A model generated the notes under the pieces. The model ran no database searches. It worked only from the letters and a program-made list of their open reading frames with translations, and was not told the origin of the DNA. Shown one piece after another: positions 1 through 8,198 of a stretch of 64,000 bases of DNA. The stretch is from Hyphomicrobiaceae bacterium. GTDB taxonomy: Bacteria > Pseudomonadota > Alphaproteobacteria > Rhizobiales > Hyphomicrobiaceae. The translations under genes and the position numbers were made by a program. The stretch covers positions 124,001-188,000 of the forward strand of contig WBUN01000002.1 of the NCBI GenBank assembly GCA_008933705.1, written 5' to 3'. Position 1 is the stretch's first letter, and every line of letters begins with the position of its first letter.

Positions 1-98
1 TCCCCTGCCCAGCCGCCTTCTACACGCAGCATCCGCGGCGGCAAGCCTGGACACCGATCGAGGATGGCTGTCCTTCGCGCTTGCGTCGGAAGCGCTCG

Positions 99-113
99 GA
101 ACATAAAAAGAAC
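99..113 (+). promoter_or_regulatory. LexA (SOS) box, alphaproteobacterial GAAC-N7-GAAC type
   Basis: The sequence GAAC-ATAAAAA-GAAC is an exact match to the direct-repeat LexA operator of alphaproteobacteria (GTTC-N7-GTTC read on the other strand). It lies 97 bp before the DUF2130 start at 210. It could also serve a divergent gene lying left of the window. The match is seen directly; LexA binding is inferred. Confidence 0.65.
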
Positions 114-209
114 ATAATGGGTACGAAATGTTCCGCCCGACTCGCGGTATGGGTTGTATTCGCCCATTCGCCGACCGGTGGGCACAGGTCTTCACGAGGA
201 GGGTTTCGC

Positions 210-1358
210 ATGGCGATCTTCTCATCTGCCAGCCGCCAGGCGCCGCAACCGCATGCGCACGAAGGCCGCTGCCCCCTGTGCGAGCAGCCCATCGGGCAGG
301 ACGTGGCCCGCCGGATCGAGGCAAGGAAGCGCGAGCAGTACCAGGCGGCGCTGGACCAGGCCCGTGCCGAAGCGGACGCCGCGGCCGAGCAGCGCGTGCT
401 CGCCGCCCGCAACGAGGCGAAGGCAGCAACCGAGACCGCCATGCTGGGCAGGCTCGCGGAAATCCAGGCGAGACTCGCGGAGTCCGAGCAGGCCAGGACG
501 GCCGTGCAGGAGCAGATGGCGGCGCTGAAAGCGGCGCAGGAAGCGGCGGTGGAGAAACGGGTCGCCGAGATCCAGGAGGGCCTGCTGCGCCAGAAGGAGG
601 ACCTGCAGCGCGAGAAGGAGGCGCAGGTCCTCGCCGAAAAGGCGAAGGTGCTGAAGCTGCAGTCGGAACTCCAGGACATGCAGCGCAAGCTCGAAGGCAA
701 GACGGCCAACGAACTCGGCGAAGGCTCCGAGGTCGATCTGTTCGAGCAGCTCAAGAGTGTCTTCGAGGGTGATCGCATCTGGCGCGTCGGCAAGGGCGTG
801 AACGGCGCCGATGTCATTCACGAGGTGATTCACAACGGCAAGGTGTGCGGCAAGATCGTCTACGATGCGAAGAACCGCAATGCCTGGCAGAACGAGTTCG
901 TCACCAAGCTGCGCGCCGACAAGATCGCGCAGGGCGCCGACCACGCCATTCTGTCGAGCAACAAGTTCCCCAAGGACAAGGCGCAGGTGCACTATCAGGA
1001 CGGCGTGATCGTCGCCCAGCCCGCGCGCGTGGCGGCAATCGTTCAGCTCCTGCGCGATCAGGTCGTGCGCATGCACGAGCTGCGCATCAGCAAGGAAGGC
1101 CGGGAGCAGAAATCAGTCGAGATTTACGCCTTCATCACATCGGAGCACTGCAAGCAGCTGCTCGATCAGATGGAGACGCAGACCGGCCGCATGCTCGAGC
1201 TCGACACGAAGGAGCAGGAGGCGCACCGGCGCCTGTGGGATGCGCGCAAGAAGCTTATCAACTCGGTCCAGAAGGCGCGCAGCGATCTCGTGTTCGAGAT
1301 CGACCGCATCATCGGCACGGCCGGCAACGGCCCGGAGGAGGAGGAGGGGGCAGCATGA
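210..1358 (+). CDS. DUF2130 family coiled-coil protein
   Basis: A 382-residue protein. Residues 21-24 form a CPLC pair typical of a zinc knuckle, about residues 35-165 are an Ala/Glu/Arg/Gln-rich coiled coil, and about 170-370 match the DUF2130 domain. The C-terminal domain carries E174, D201 and D219-A-K221, spaced like a PD-(D/E)XK nuclease core. That reading is my inference and the family has no firmly established function that I know of. The ATG at 210 is chosen because AGGAGGG lies 7 nt upstream; an in-frame TTG at 81 has no such site and would run through the LexA box. The box at 99-113 suggests DNA-damage control. The protein is probably cytoplasmic, since no signal peptide or membrane segment is seen. 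Confidence 0.85.
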   Translation: MAIFSSASRQAPQPHAHEGRCPLCEQPIGQDVARRIEARKREQYQAALDQARAEADAAAEQRVLAARNEAKAATETAMLGRLAEIQARLAESEQARTAVQEQMAALKAAQEAAVEKRVAEIQEGLLRQKEDLQREKEAQVLAEKAKVLKLQSELQDMQRKLEGKTANELGEGSEVDLFEQLKSVFEGDRIWRVGKGVNGADVIHEVIHNGKVCGKIVYDAKNRNAWQNEFVTKLRADKIAQGADHAILSSNKFPKDKAQVHYQDGVIVAQPARVAAIVQLLRDQVVRMHELRISKEGREQKSVEIYAFITSEHCKQLLDQMETQTGRMLELDTKEQEAHRRLWDARKKLINSVQKARSDLVFEIDRIIGTAGNGPEEEEGAA

Positions 1359-1465
1359 TGTGTTGTCCCGGCCGGCGCGAAGCGGAGGGCGGACCCAGGA
1401 CCGCGAGCGGATCCCCTTGCAGCCCCTGGTCCCGGATCATGCTTCACGCAATTCCGGGATGACAG

Positions 1466-2125
1466 TCAGGCCACCGCAGCAGCCCGTATCGCGGCAATGT
1501 TCTCCTTGTACTTGCCGCCCTTGAAGGTCGCCGAGCCGGCGACCAGAACGTTGGCGCCGGCACCAGCGCAGATGCCCGCCGTCTCCGGCGTCACGCCGCC
1601 GTCGACCTCAAGGTGGATGGGGCGCGCTCCGATCATGGCACGGATGCGACGGATCTTCTCCGCCATGGCCGGAATGAAGGCCTGGCCACCGAAGCCCGGA
1701 TTGACAGTCATCACCAGCACGAGGTCGAGGCGATCGAGCACGTAGGCGATGGCGCTCTCGGGCGTATGCGGGGTGAGCGAGACGCCGGCCTTCTTGCCGA
1801 GCCCGCGGATGAGCTGCAGGGAGCGGTCAAGGTGGGGACCCGCCTCGGCGTGCACGGTGATGATGTCGGAGCCGGCTTCGGCGAAGGCCGCGATGTAGGG
1901 ATCGGCGGGCGCGATCATCAGGTGCACGTCGAGCACCTTGCTGGTGTGCGGGCGGATCGCCTTCACGACGCCCGGACCGATGGTGATGTTAGGCACGAAA
2001 TGGCCATCCATCACGTCGACGTGCACCCAGTCGCAGCCGGCCGCGTCGATGGCGCGCACCTCCTCGCCGAGTCTCGCAAAATCTGCCGACAGGATCGACG
2101 GCGCGATCAGGATGTCCTGGCTCAT
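1466..2125 (-). CDS. rpe: Ribulose-phosphate 3-epimerase
   Basis: This 219-residue protein interconverts ribulose 5-phosphate and xylulose 5-phosphate in the pentose phosphate and Calvin pathways. It is a complete TIM barrel of the usual family length. The metal and catalytic residues are all present: H35 and D37 in VHVDVMDG, H68 in the DVHLM strand, and D175 in LEVDGGV. The phosphate-binding loop AGSATF is at 197-201. Its start lies 24 nt after the rimK-like stop, so both are probably co-transcribed on the minus strand. The family assignment is clear. Confidence 0.97.
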   Translation of the reverse strand: MSQDILIAPSILSADFARLGEEVRAIDAAGCDWVHVDVMDGHFVPNITIGPGVVKAIRPHTSKVLDVHLMIAPADPYIAAFAEAGSDIITVHAEAGPHLDRSLQLIRGLGKKAGVSLTPHTPESAIAYVLDRLDLVLVMTVNPGFGGQAFIPAMAEKIRRIRAMIGARPIHLEVDGGVTPETAGICAGAGANVLVAGSATFKGGKYKENIAAIRAAAVA

Positions 2126-2149
2126 GATGCGTGCGGCCTCCCAGCCTAG

Positions 2150-3055
2150 CTACCCCTTGCCGCGCGTCTGCGTCTCGCCGCGGCGCGCGCGCTTCTCGAG
2201 GAACTGGATGATGGCGCCGGCAACGTCGGCGCCGCTTGCCGTCTCCATGCCCTCGATGCCCGGAGACGAATTCACCTCCAGGACCAGCGGCCCGCGGCTG
2301 GAGCGCAGCATGTCGACGCCGCAAACGTTGAGGCCCAGCACCTCGGCCGAGCGCAACGCCGTCTTGCGCTCCTCCTCCGAGATCGCCACCGCCTCGGCCT
2401 TGCCGCCGCGGTGCAGGTTGGCGCGGAATTCGCCCACCTTGCCCGCGCGCTTCATGCTGGCCACGACGACACCGTCGACGACCAGCGCGCGAATGTCCGT
2501 GCCGCCGGCCTCGCGGATGAACTCCTGCACCAGAATGTTCAGGTTGGCGGCGCTGAAGGCCTCGATGATCGACTTCGCGGACGCCGCCGTCTCGGCAAGG
2601 ATCACGCCTCGGCCCTGCGTGCCCTCGAGCAGCTTGATGACGCACGGTGCACCGCCGACCTGCGCAAGCACGTCCTCGGCATGGCGCGGGCCGTGCGCGA
2701 ACGCCGTCACCGGCAGGCCGATGCCCTCACGCGCCAGGAGCTGCAGAGCGCGAAGCTTGTCGCGCGAGCGCCCGATCGCCACGCTCTCGTTGAGCGGGAA
2801 GACGCCCTGCATCTCGAACTGGCGCAGGACGGCGAGACCATAGTGCGTGATGGAGGCACCGATGCGCGGGATTACGGCATCGTAGTCGGGCAGCGTGCGG
2901 CCGCCGTAGCGCAGCGTCGGCTTGCTCGACGTGATGTTCATGTGCACGTGCAGCGTGTTGATCACGTCGATCTCGTGACGGCGCGCACGTGCCGCCTCCA
3001 CGATGCGCCGATGCGAATAGAGGCCCGGGTTGCGCGCGAGCATAACGAGCTTCAT
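2150..3055 (-). CDS. rimK: RimK-like ATP-grasp glutamate ligase
   Basis: A 301-residue ATP-grasp enzyme, almost exactly the length of E. coli RimK, which adds glutamates to the C-terminus of ribosomal protein S6. Visible motifs are RSRDK (96-100), the flexible ATP loop [11 protein letters not shown] (141-151), the strand QEFI (177-180) and the metal-binding [11 protein letters not shown] (259-269), which closely resembles RimK. I start at [10 protein letters not shown] because the preceding 14 codons lack homology to the family. No partner RimB-type protease or rpsF is nearby; the downstream gene is rpe. Related ligases make other glutamyl or peptide products, so the S6 substrate is inferred. 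Confidence 0.85.
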   Translation of the reverse strand: MKLVMLARNPGLYSHRRIVEAARARRHEIDVINTLHVHMNITSSKPTLRYGGRTLPDYDAVIPRIGASITHYGLAVLRQFEMQGVFPLNESVAIGRSRDKLRALQLLAREGIGLPVTAFAHGPRHAEDVLAQVGGAPCVIKLLEGTQGRGVILAETAASAKSIIEAFSAANLNILVQEFIREAGGTDIRALVVDGVVVASMKRAGKVGEFRANLHRGGKAEAVAISEEERKTALRSAEVLGLNVCGVDMLRSSRGPLVLEVNSSPGIEGMETASGADVAGAIIQFLEKRARRGETQTRGKG

Positions 3056-3248
3056 GCAAATGTCCTCGGCCAGCCGGCTGCAGCAGGACGGCGGCACGGC
3101 ATCTGGGATCAGGCCCTCTGATAGTCCATCTTAACGGCCGCGGCAAAGCCGCTTCGCCGTCAACCAACAGGCGAAGCGATGCCGCACCGGGGGCCGAGAG
3201 GCTCAAGGACAGGTCGTTGAATGTCGAGATCGGCGGACGCCAAAACCC

Positions 3249-3467
3249 TCAGCGCGCCGAATCAGCCGCCTCGCTCGGCGGGGCCGCGCTGGCCGCGGCC
3301 TCGTCAGGATCGATGCTGGCATAGAGCAGCCAGGCGGTGAGCATGGCCATGGCGAAAAGCATCAGCAGTCCCAGCGCCGCCCGCCGCAGGGCCCACCCCA
3401 GCGACGCAAGCTGCGGCGGCTGCTGCGGCTCGATCGAGACATTCGGAACGCCTGTGGACGTAGACAA
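3249..3467 (-). CDS. Small single-pass membrane protein, unknown function
   Basis: A 72-residue protein with one hydrophobic segment at about 30-50 and an Ala/Ser/acidic tail of about 20 residues. The polar N-terminus contains a Pro/Gln-rich stretch. I do not recognise a family. The single membrane span, the alanine-rich tail and the absence of a competing frame support a real gene, but no motif confirms it. It stands alone between the upstream region of rimK and the BT1-type transporter gene. Confidence 0.5.
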   Translation of the reverse strand: MSTSTGVPNVSIEPQQPPQLASLGWALRRAALGLLMLFAMAMLTAWLLYASIDPDEAAASAAPPSEAADSAR

Positions 3468-3646
3468 GACGACACCTCCCTCGAACTGCCGCGCCTTATC
3501 GGAGAAATTCCCGCGGCGCCCCCGCTGCCGCGCTCCTTGTTTGGGGCCATCAGTTTGGCGCCGTCAAGGCAAACCGCACCGCGGCCGAGGCGTGCGCTCC
3601 CACTTGTGGCGCGGAAGCGACATAGGCCCTGGCGCTGCCGCGACGT

Positions 3647-5137
3647 TCACCGCACCCGGCGGCCGAATGCCAAGATCGCGGCCACCGGCACGACGAGACC
3701 GATGATCATCTGCGCGATGACCAATCCCGGCAGATCCGCGTAGCTGCCGCGGTCGACCGGAAAGACCAGGTTCAGGTACTTAGTAAGCAGGCCGCCGGCC
3801 ACGAGCGCGAGGTTCATCAGCGACGCCATCAGCGCGAACCAAGTGGCGCGATGACTCGAGGGAGCATAGATGGCAACCAGCGTGAGCAGCGGAATCATGC
3901 TGAGCTGCGTGAGTGGCGAGGCCGCAGCCGCATCGAACAGGGCAATGCTGCGGGCACCGATTCCGAATACCTGCTCGGTATACTGATGCCATTGGAAGAC
4001 CAGCACCAGGGTCGGCAAGGCGAGGATGCTGCCAAGCACCGTGATCCAAAGCAGAACCTGGGCCACGGGCCTGCGCGTCACGATGTCGGAGAACATCCAG
4101 GCGGCAACGATGGCGATGGCGGCGCCGAGCTGCTGCAGCGTGCCATAGAACGCCTCGTCGAAGCCGAGCACGTCGATGGTGAACCAGCGATAGCCCTCGC
4201 CGACGCTGGGCGTGGCGCGGAACGCGAAGATGATGATGGCGGCATAGACCATGCGCATCTGCGTGGCCGGCTCGATCTCACCGCTGATCCTGTGCAGCAT
4301 CCACACGACCACGGCCATGGAGACCACGAAGACGATCTCCTGATTGTATTGCAGCTCGCTGAGCGCCAGCAGCACCACCACAATGCCGAACGCCAGACCG
4401 CCGCCCAGGATGCGCCAGTCGGTGGGACGCCGCTCGCTCGGCTCCAGCTTGACCAGCAGGGCGCCGGAGATGGAGATGAGCGGCACGATGAGGCCACACA
4501 GAAAAACCGTCTGGTAGGAGACGATCTTCGCGAGCCAGCCGGAGATGCCGGCCACGGCGAACATGCCGAAGCCCAGCGCCAGTCGGCCAAGCACCTGCAC
4601 CATGCCGAGATCGTGCTCGATCTCCGCCTTGGCGCGCGCACTCCCGTCGGCATTGACCCGCGCGACGACCTCGGTGCTCATGGCATCGGCAACGACATCC
4701 TGCAGCACGACGCCGATGACGCTGAGCAATGAGGCCACCACATAGACCTTGTCGGGGCGCAAGCCGGGAAACCAGCCGCCGGCAGCACCGGCGAGCAGAA
4801 CGAAGCTCACCGCAATCAGGCCCGCTCCGGCAAATACGTAGGCGCGGCGCCGCGAGCCGAACAGAGGCACGGTATCGACCAGCTCGCCGAATACCATCTT
4901 GATTGTCCAGGGCAGAGAGAACCATACGGCCAGGGCCGCCAGCTCGGCCGGCGTCCAGCTCAGGTCCTTCTTGATCCAGAAGCTCTCGACCACCGCGGTG
5001 AGGCCCATGGCCCCGTAAGCGAAATAGACCATCAGCAGCGGCAGATAGGTGAGGCGCATGGCGCGAACAGGAGCGAGCAGCGCGTTCTCGATCTGCTGGC
5101 GCCAGTAGTTGGCAGGCGCTGAGGCTGAAGCGTCCAT
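3647..5137 (-). CDS. BT1 (folate-biopterin transporter)-type MFS permease
   Basis: A 496-residue polytopic inner-membrane protein with about 12 hydrophobic helices. The N-terminal half contains WTIKMVFGELVDTVPLFGSRRR (split here: WTIKMVFGELVD then TVPLFGSRRR), the hallmark loop of the BT1/FBT family where normal MFS proteins carry the A motif. BT1 members carry folates, pterins or related solutes by proton coupling. The substrate of this bacterial branch is not known to me. The gene is a single transcription unit, divergent from sod. No operon partner points to the cargo. Confidence 0.8.
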   Translation of the reverse strand: MDASASAPANYWRQQIENALLAPVRAMRLTYLPLLMVYFAYGAMGLTAVVESFWIKKDLSWTPAELAALAVWFSLPWTIKMVFGELVDTVPLFGSRRRAYVFAGAGLIAVSFVLLAGAAGGWFPGLRPDKVYVVASLLSVIGVVLQDVVADAMSTEVVARVNADGSARAKAEIEHDLGMVQVLGRLALGFGMFAVAGISGWLAKIVSYQTVFLCGLIVPLISISGALLVKLEPSERRPTDWRILGGGLAFGIVVVLLALSELQYNQEIVFVVSMAVVVWMLHRISGEIEPATQMRMVYAAIIIFAFRATPSVGEGYRWFTIDVLGFDEAFYGTLQQLGAAIAIVAAWMFSDIVTRRPVAQVLLWITVLGSILALPTLVLVFQWHQYTEQVFGIGARSIALFDAAAASPLTQLSMIPLLTLVAIYAPSSHRATWFALMASLMNLALVAGGLLTKYLNLVFPVDRGSYADLPGLVIAQMIIGLVVPVAAILAFGRRVR

Positions 5138-5367
5138 CGGGGCGACACCGCTTGTTGAAGGCCGGCTACCATGCCGGGCAGTCTCTGCCTCGGCAAGGAG
5201 GAACAGGCTACCTGCCGATCACGTTCAGGAATGGCGGCAATCGGGCGGAAATTGGCCGGCCCGCGCCCGACCGCAGGGCCAGGCATGCTTGTCTTGCATT
5301 GGCTGAGCCGGTACGGTGCGCTCCATTCCCTTCCCTCAACGCAGCACTAGCGCAACGGAGCACTCCC

Positions 5368-5970
5368 GTGACGTTCAAGCTACCCGACCTTCCCTACGCC
5401 TACGATGCGTTGGCACCGCACATGTCGGCCGAGACGCTGCAGTTCCACCACGACAAGCACCACCTGGCGTATGTCGACAACGGCAACAAGCTGCTGGCAG
5501 GCTCCGGCCTCGAAGGCAAGAGCCTCGAGGAGATCGTCAAGGGCGCCTACGAAAAGAAGAACGCCGGGCTGATCAACAATGCGGGCCAGCACTACAATCA
5601 TCTGCATTTCTGGCAGTGGATGAAAAAGGGCGGCGGCGGCAAGAAGCTGCCCGGCAAGCTGCAGGCGATGGTCGACAAGGACCTTGGCGGCTACGACAAG
5701 ATGCGCGCCGATTTCGTGAACGCGGGCGTGACGCAATTCGGCTCGGGCTGGGCTTGGCTCGCGGTCAAGGGCGGCAAGCTCGAGGTGACCAAGACGCCGA
5801 ACGGCGAGAACCCGCTGATGTACGGCGCCCAGCCGATCCTCGGCTGCGACGTGTGGGAGCACAGCTACTATATCGACTATCGCAATGCCCGGCCGAAGTA
5901 CCTCGAGGCCTGGTTCGACAACCTGGTCAACTGGGAGTACGTCGAGGCCATGCTGGGCAAGGCGGCGTGA
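5368..5970 (+). CDS. sodB: Superoxide dismutase, Fe/Mn family
   Basis: This 200-residue enzyme dismutes superoxide to hydrogen peroxide and oxygen. It shows FHHDKHH (metal ligand H27), the second His in the GQHYNHLHFW stretch, and the D-x-W-E-H ligand motif near residue 160. The start is GTG at 5368, preceded by CGGAG at 5356-5360; there is no ATG before the conserved FKLPDLPYAY N-terminus. No signal peptide is seen, so it is cytoplasmic. Iron is the more likely metal because of overall likeness to SodB-type proteins, but metal choice cannot be fixed by reading. A strong hairpin follows. Confidence 0.95.
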   Translation: MTFKLPDLPYAYDALAPHMSAETLQFHHDKHHLAYVDNGNKLLAGSGLEGKSLEEIVKGAYEKKNAGLINNAGQHYNHLHFWQWMKKGGGGKKLPGKLQAMVDKDLGGYDKMRADFVNAGVTQFGSGWAWLAVKGGKLEVTKTPNGENPLMYGAQPILGCDVWEHSYYIDYRNARPKYLEAWFDNLVNWEYVEAMLGKAA

Positions 5971-6014
5971 CGCGCAAGGCAGCCGCAGCAACAGCCGGTT
6001 CCTGCGACAGCAAG

Positions 6015-6041
6015 CGGCGGCCGCGCTGAGCGCGGCCGCCG
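6015..6041 (+). terminator. GC-rich hairpin after sod
   Basis: A 12-bp perfect stem (CGGCGGCCGCGC against its complement) closes a 3-nt TGA loop 45 nt after the sod stop. It is followed only by AATTTG, so the U-tract is weak. It probably terminates or stabilises the sod transcript. Confidence 0.45.
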
Positions 6042-6102
6042 AATTTGCGCGCGGGCTCGCGTTCGTGCCAGCTTGCGGCGTGTGCTGCGAGGAGCGAAGC
6101 CC

Positions 6103-7110
6103 GTGCGTCTGTCTGTTCTCGACCAATCCATCGCCGTGGTCGGCCGTCCGCACGGCACGGCGATCCGCAACACGATCGCGCTTGCCAAGGAATGCGAGGC
6201 GCTTGGCTACGAGCGCTTCTGGGTGTCCGAGCACCACAGCAACGAGACCATCGTCGGCACCGCACCGGAGATCCTGATGGCGGCGATTGCATCCGTCACC
6301 GGGCGCATCCGCGTCGGCAGCGCCGGGGTGATGCTGCCGCACTACTCGCCGTTCAAGGTGGCCGAGCAGTTTCGCGTGCTGGATGCGATCGCGCCCGGCC
6401 GCATCGACCTCGGTCTCGGCCGCGCGCCGGGCTCGGATGCGCGTACGGCTTTCGCCCTCCATCCGCTCGCCAACGAGCGCCCGGCCCAATTCCCCAACGA
6501 CGTCCGTGATCTGATGGCCTGGGTGAGCGGGGCGCCCCTTCTGCAAGGCCATCCGTTTGCAGCGGTACGTGCCTACCCCGCGGGCGAGACGGCACCGCAG
6601 GTGTGGATGCTGGGCAGCTCCGACTACGGTGCGCAGGTGGCGGCCCATTTCGGCCTGCCCTATGCATTTGCCTGGTTCTTTGCCGACGGAGCGGACGGCG
6701 CCCGCGCGCTCGAGCTCTACCGCACCCTCTACCAGCCGAGCCCGCTCAATCCTGAGCCGCACGCCGCGCTATGCGTGTGGGCGCTGGCAGCCGAGACCAA
6801 GGAGGCGGCGCAATACCACGCGAGCCCCCGGCTGCGCTTCCGCCTGCTGCGCGACCGCGGCATCTTCGCCCCGCTCGAATCGCCCGATGCCGCGATGGCG
6901 CGCCCCTGCTCGGAGGCCGAAGCAGCGCGCATTGCCGAGTTGCGCAAGACCTCCTTCGTTGGAACGGGGCCGCAGGTAGCCGAGCGCATCGACGAGCTGG
7001 CACGCCGCCTCGACGTGCAGGAAATGGTAGTGGTCACCTGGGCTTACGACGAAGCCGTGCGCACTGAGAGCTACCGCCTCCTGGCGAGGGCGATGGGGAT
7101 GGCGGGCTAA
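6103..7110 (+). CDS. LLM-class flavin-dependent oxidoreductase (bacterial luciferase-like)
   Basis: A 335-residue TIM-barrel protein of the luciferase-like superfamily, which uses reduced flavin and oxygen to oxidise small molecules. The order SVLDQS - YERFWVSEHHS - PHYSPFKVAEQFRVLDAIAPGRIDLGLGRAPG matches the MsnO8-like subgroup (quoted in pieces: FWVSEHHS, HYSPFKVAEQ, GRIDLGLGRAPG). The GTG at 6103 is chosen because GAGGAG lies 9 nt before it and the conserved VRLSVLDQS begins there. The substrate is not evident. The next gene follows after 26 nt and may be co-transcribed. Confidence 0.85.
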   Translation: MRLSVLDQSIAVVGRPHGTAIRNTIALAKECEALGYERFWVSEHHSNETIVGTAPEILMAAIASVTGRIRVGSAGVMLPHYSPFKVAEQFRVLDAIAPGRIDLGLGRAPGSDARTAFALHPLANERPAQFPNDVRDLMAWVSGAPLLQGHPFAAVRAYPAGETAPQVWMLGSSDYGAQVAAHFGLPYAFAWFFADGADGARALELYRTLYQPSPLNPEPHAALCVWALAAETKEAAQYHASPRLRFRLLRDRGIFAPLESPDAAMARPCSEAEAARIAELRKTSFVGTGPQVAERIDELARRLDVQEMVVVTWAYDEAVRTESYRLLARAMGMAG

Positions 7111-7136
7111 CCCTCCGGAACGGGACTGCCACCGCG

Positions 7137-7433
7137 ATGCGTGATCGCAAGGAGGCGAAGCGAGGACCGCAATCGCAGATGCTCGACTATGTCATCCTGC
7201 TGCTGGTCGCGGCCGCGGGCTTCGCCGGCGCACCGTGGTGGTTCGTGCTGATGGGCACCGCGGGTCTGACCGTCGACGCTTGGTGGGTGAAGCTGAGGCT
7301 GCTCCGACAACCGCCGAGCGTACCTCTCAGCTCCAAGATCATCACCTACCTCGTGACCGGTATCCTGGCCAACCTCGGCTTCGCCGCATTCGTATTTCTG
7401 TGCGGCAGATGGCTGCGTCAGCTCCTGGATTGA
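7137..7433 (+). CDS. Small membrane protein, unknown function
   Basis: A 98-residue protein with a basic N-terminus (RDRKEAKRG), a hydrophobic hairpin at about 16-48 rich in Trp and Ala, and a second membrane segment at about 66-88. This suggests two or three passes with the N-terminus in the cytoplasm. I do not recognise a family. It follows the luciferase-like gene by 26 nt and converges with the minus-strand gene ending at 7449. Confidence 0.6.
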   Translation: MRDRKEAKRGPQSQMLDYVILLLVAAAGFAGAPWWFVLMGTAGLTVDAWWVKLRLLRQPPSVPLSSKIITYLVTGILANLGFAAFVFLCGRWLRQLLD

Positions 7434-7448
7434 CGTGCGCCGGAGCAG

Positions 7449-8009
7449 CTAGGCGGCCTGCTTCGGCATCGGGTCGAGCGTCAGGCCCTGGTACGGCTCG
7501 ATTTCGCCGATCGCGCACGCGCAGCGCAGCAAGCGCGCCGCCTCGCGCCGACGCAGCGAGGTTGCGCCTGACGCTTTCACCCGCTCGATGAAGGCGACGT
7601 CGTGGTCGCTGGCGAGGTCGTGGCGGTTGAGCCAGCACTTGGCGATGAGCGCCGCCAGGACAAAGCCCTCGACCTTGTCGTACCTGACGGAGGCCTCGCG
7701 CAGCTCGACGAGCTTCTCGGCCTGCCGGGTGCTGAGCGGCTCCCGGCGCCCCGCCATGTCCTCGAGGAAGTCGGCCTCCCAATCGGTCCAGGCGATGTCG
7801 GCAAGCTTCAACAGGAATTGCGCAAGCACCGCCGCCCGCTGCGGATCCTTGGCAAGATCGTTGATTTCCCTGTAATCCGTCACCGCCGAGGCCGTGTGCA
7901 ATTTGTGGACGAGCTGTGCGGCGCGCGCGAACACCTCGCATCGAAGGCTACCCGATTCGGCACCCGCGCGTGCGGAGCCGCGGCCCGCGGTGAACAACTT
8001 GAATCCCAT
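7449..8009 (-). CDS. Hypothetical helical protein
   Basis: A predicted 186-residue soluble protein that is largely alpha-helical and rich in Ala, Leu, Arg and Glu. The best-looking part is about residues 55-180, with repeated amphipathic helices such as LSTRQAEKLVELREASVRYD. I do not recognise the family. The frame stays open up to 8087, but that would read through the tRNA-Gln gene, so the internal ATG at 8009 is the earliest sensible start. A still later start is possible. Confidence 0.55.
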   Translation of the reverse strand: MGFKLFTAGRGSARAGAESGSLRCEVFARAAQLVHKLHTASAVTDYREINDLAKDPQRAAVLAQFLLKLADIAWTDWEADFLEDMAGRREPLSTRQAEKLVELREASVRYDKVEGFVLAALIAKCWLNRHDLASDHDVAFIERVKASGATSLRRREAARLLRCACAIGEIEPYQGLTLDPMPKQAA

Positions 8010-8042
8010 GCAAAACACCGCTACACGGGCCCACCTGATCGA

Positions 8043-8117
8043 TGGGGCGTAGCCAAGTGGTAAGGCAGCGGATTTTGATTCCGCCATTCCCAGGTTCGAA
8101 TCCTGGCGCCCCAGCCA
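8043..8117 (+). tRNA. tRNA-Gln (anticodon TTG)
   Basis: A complete cloverleaf of 75 nt. The acceptor stem is TGGGGCG/CGCCCCA, the D-arm region is AGCCAAGTGGTAAGGC, the anticodon stem is GCGGA/TCCGC with loop TTTTGAT giving anticodon TTG, and the T arm contains GGTTCGAATCC. Discriminator G is followed by a genome-encoded CCA. It reads CAA (and probably CAG by wobble). Confidence 0.97.
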
Positions 8118-8167
8118 ATTGCCAAAATTCGTGAAATATCAGCTACTTGATCGGTCGCACACTTTTC

Positions 8168-8198
8168 GCCGCCAGGGGGAGGCGCCGCCCGTGGCGGC
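8168..8198 (+). terminator. Hairpin after tRNA-Gln
   Basis: GCCGCCA pairs perfectly with TGGCGGC around a G/C-rich inner segment, followed by TATTTCG. It lies 50 nt after the tRNA and abuts the stop codon of the convergent YfhO-like gene, so it may act in both directions. Confidence 0.4.

Noticed and set aside
8010-8087. N-terminal extension of the hypothetical gene ending at 7449
   Set aside because: It would read through the complete tRNA-Gln gene.
8043-8117. tRNA-Gln as a phage or island attachment site
   Set aside because: No integrase and no direct repeat of the tRNA 3' end was noticed nearby.
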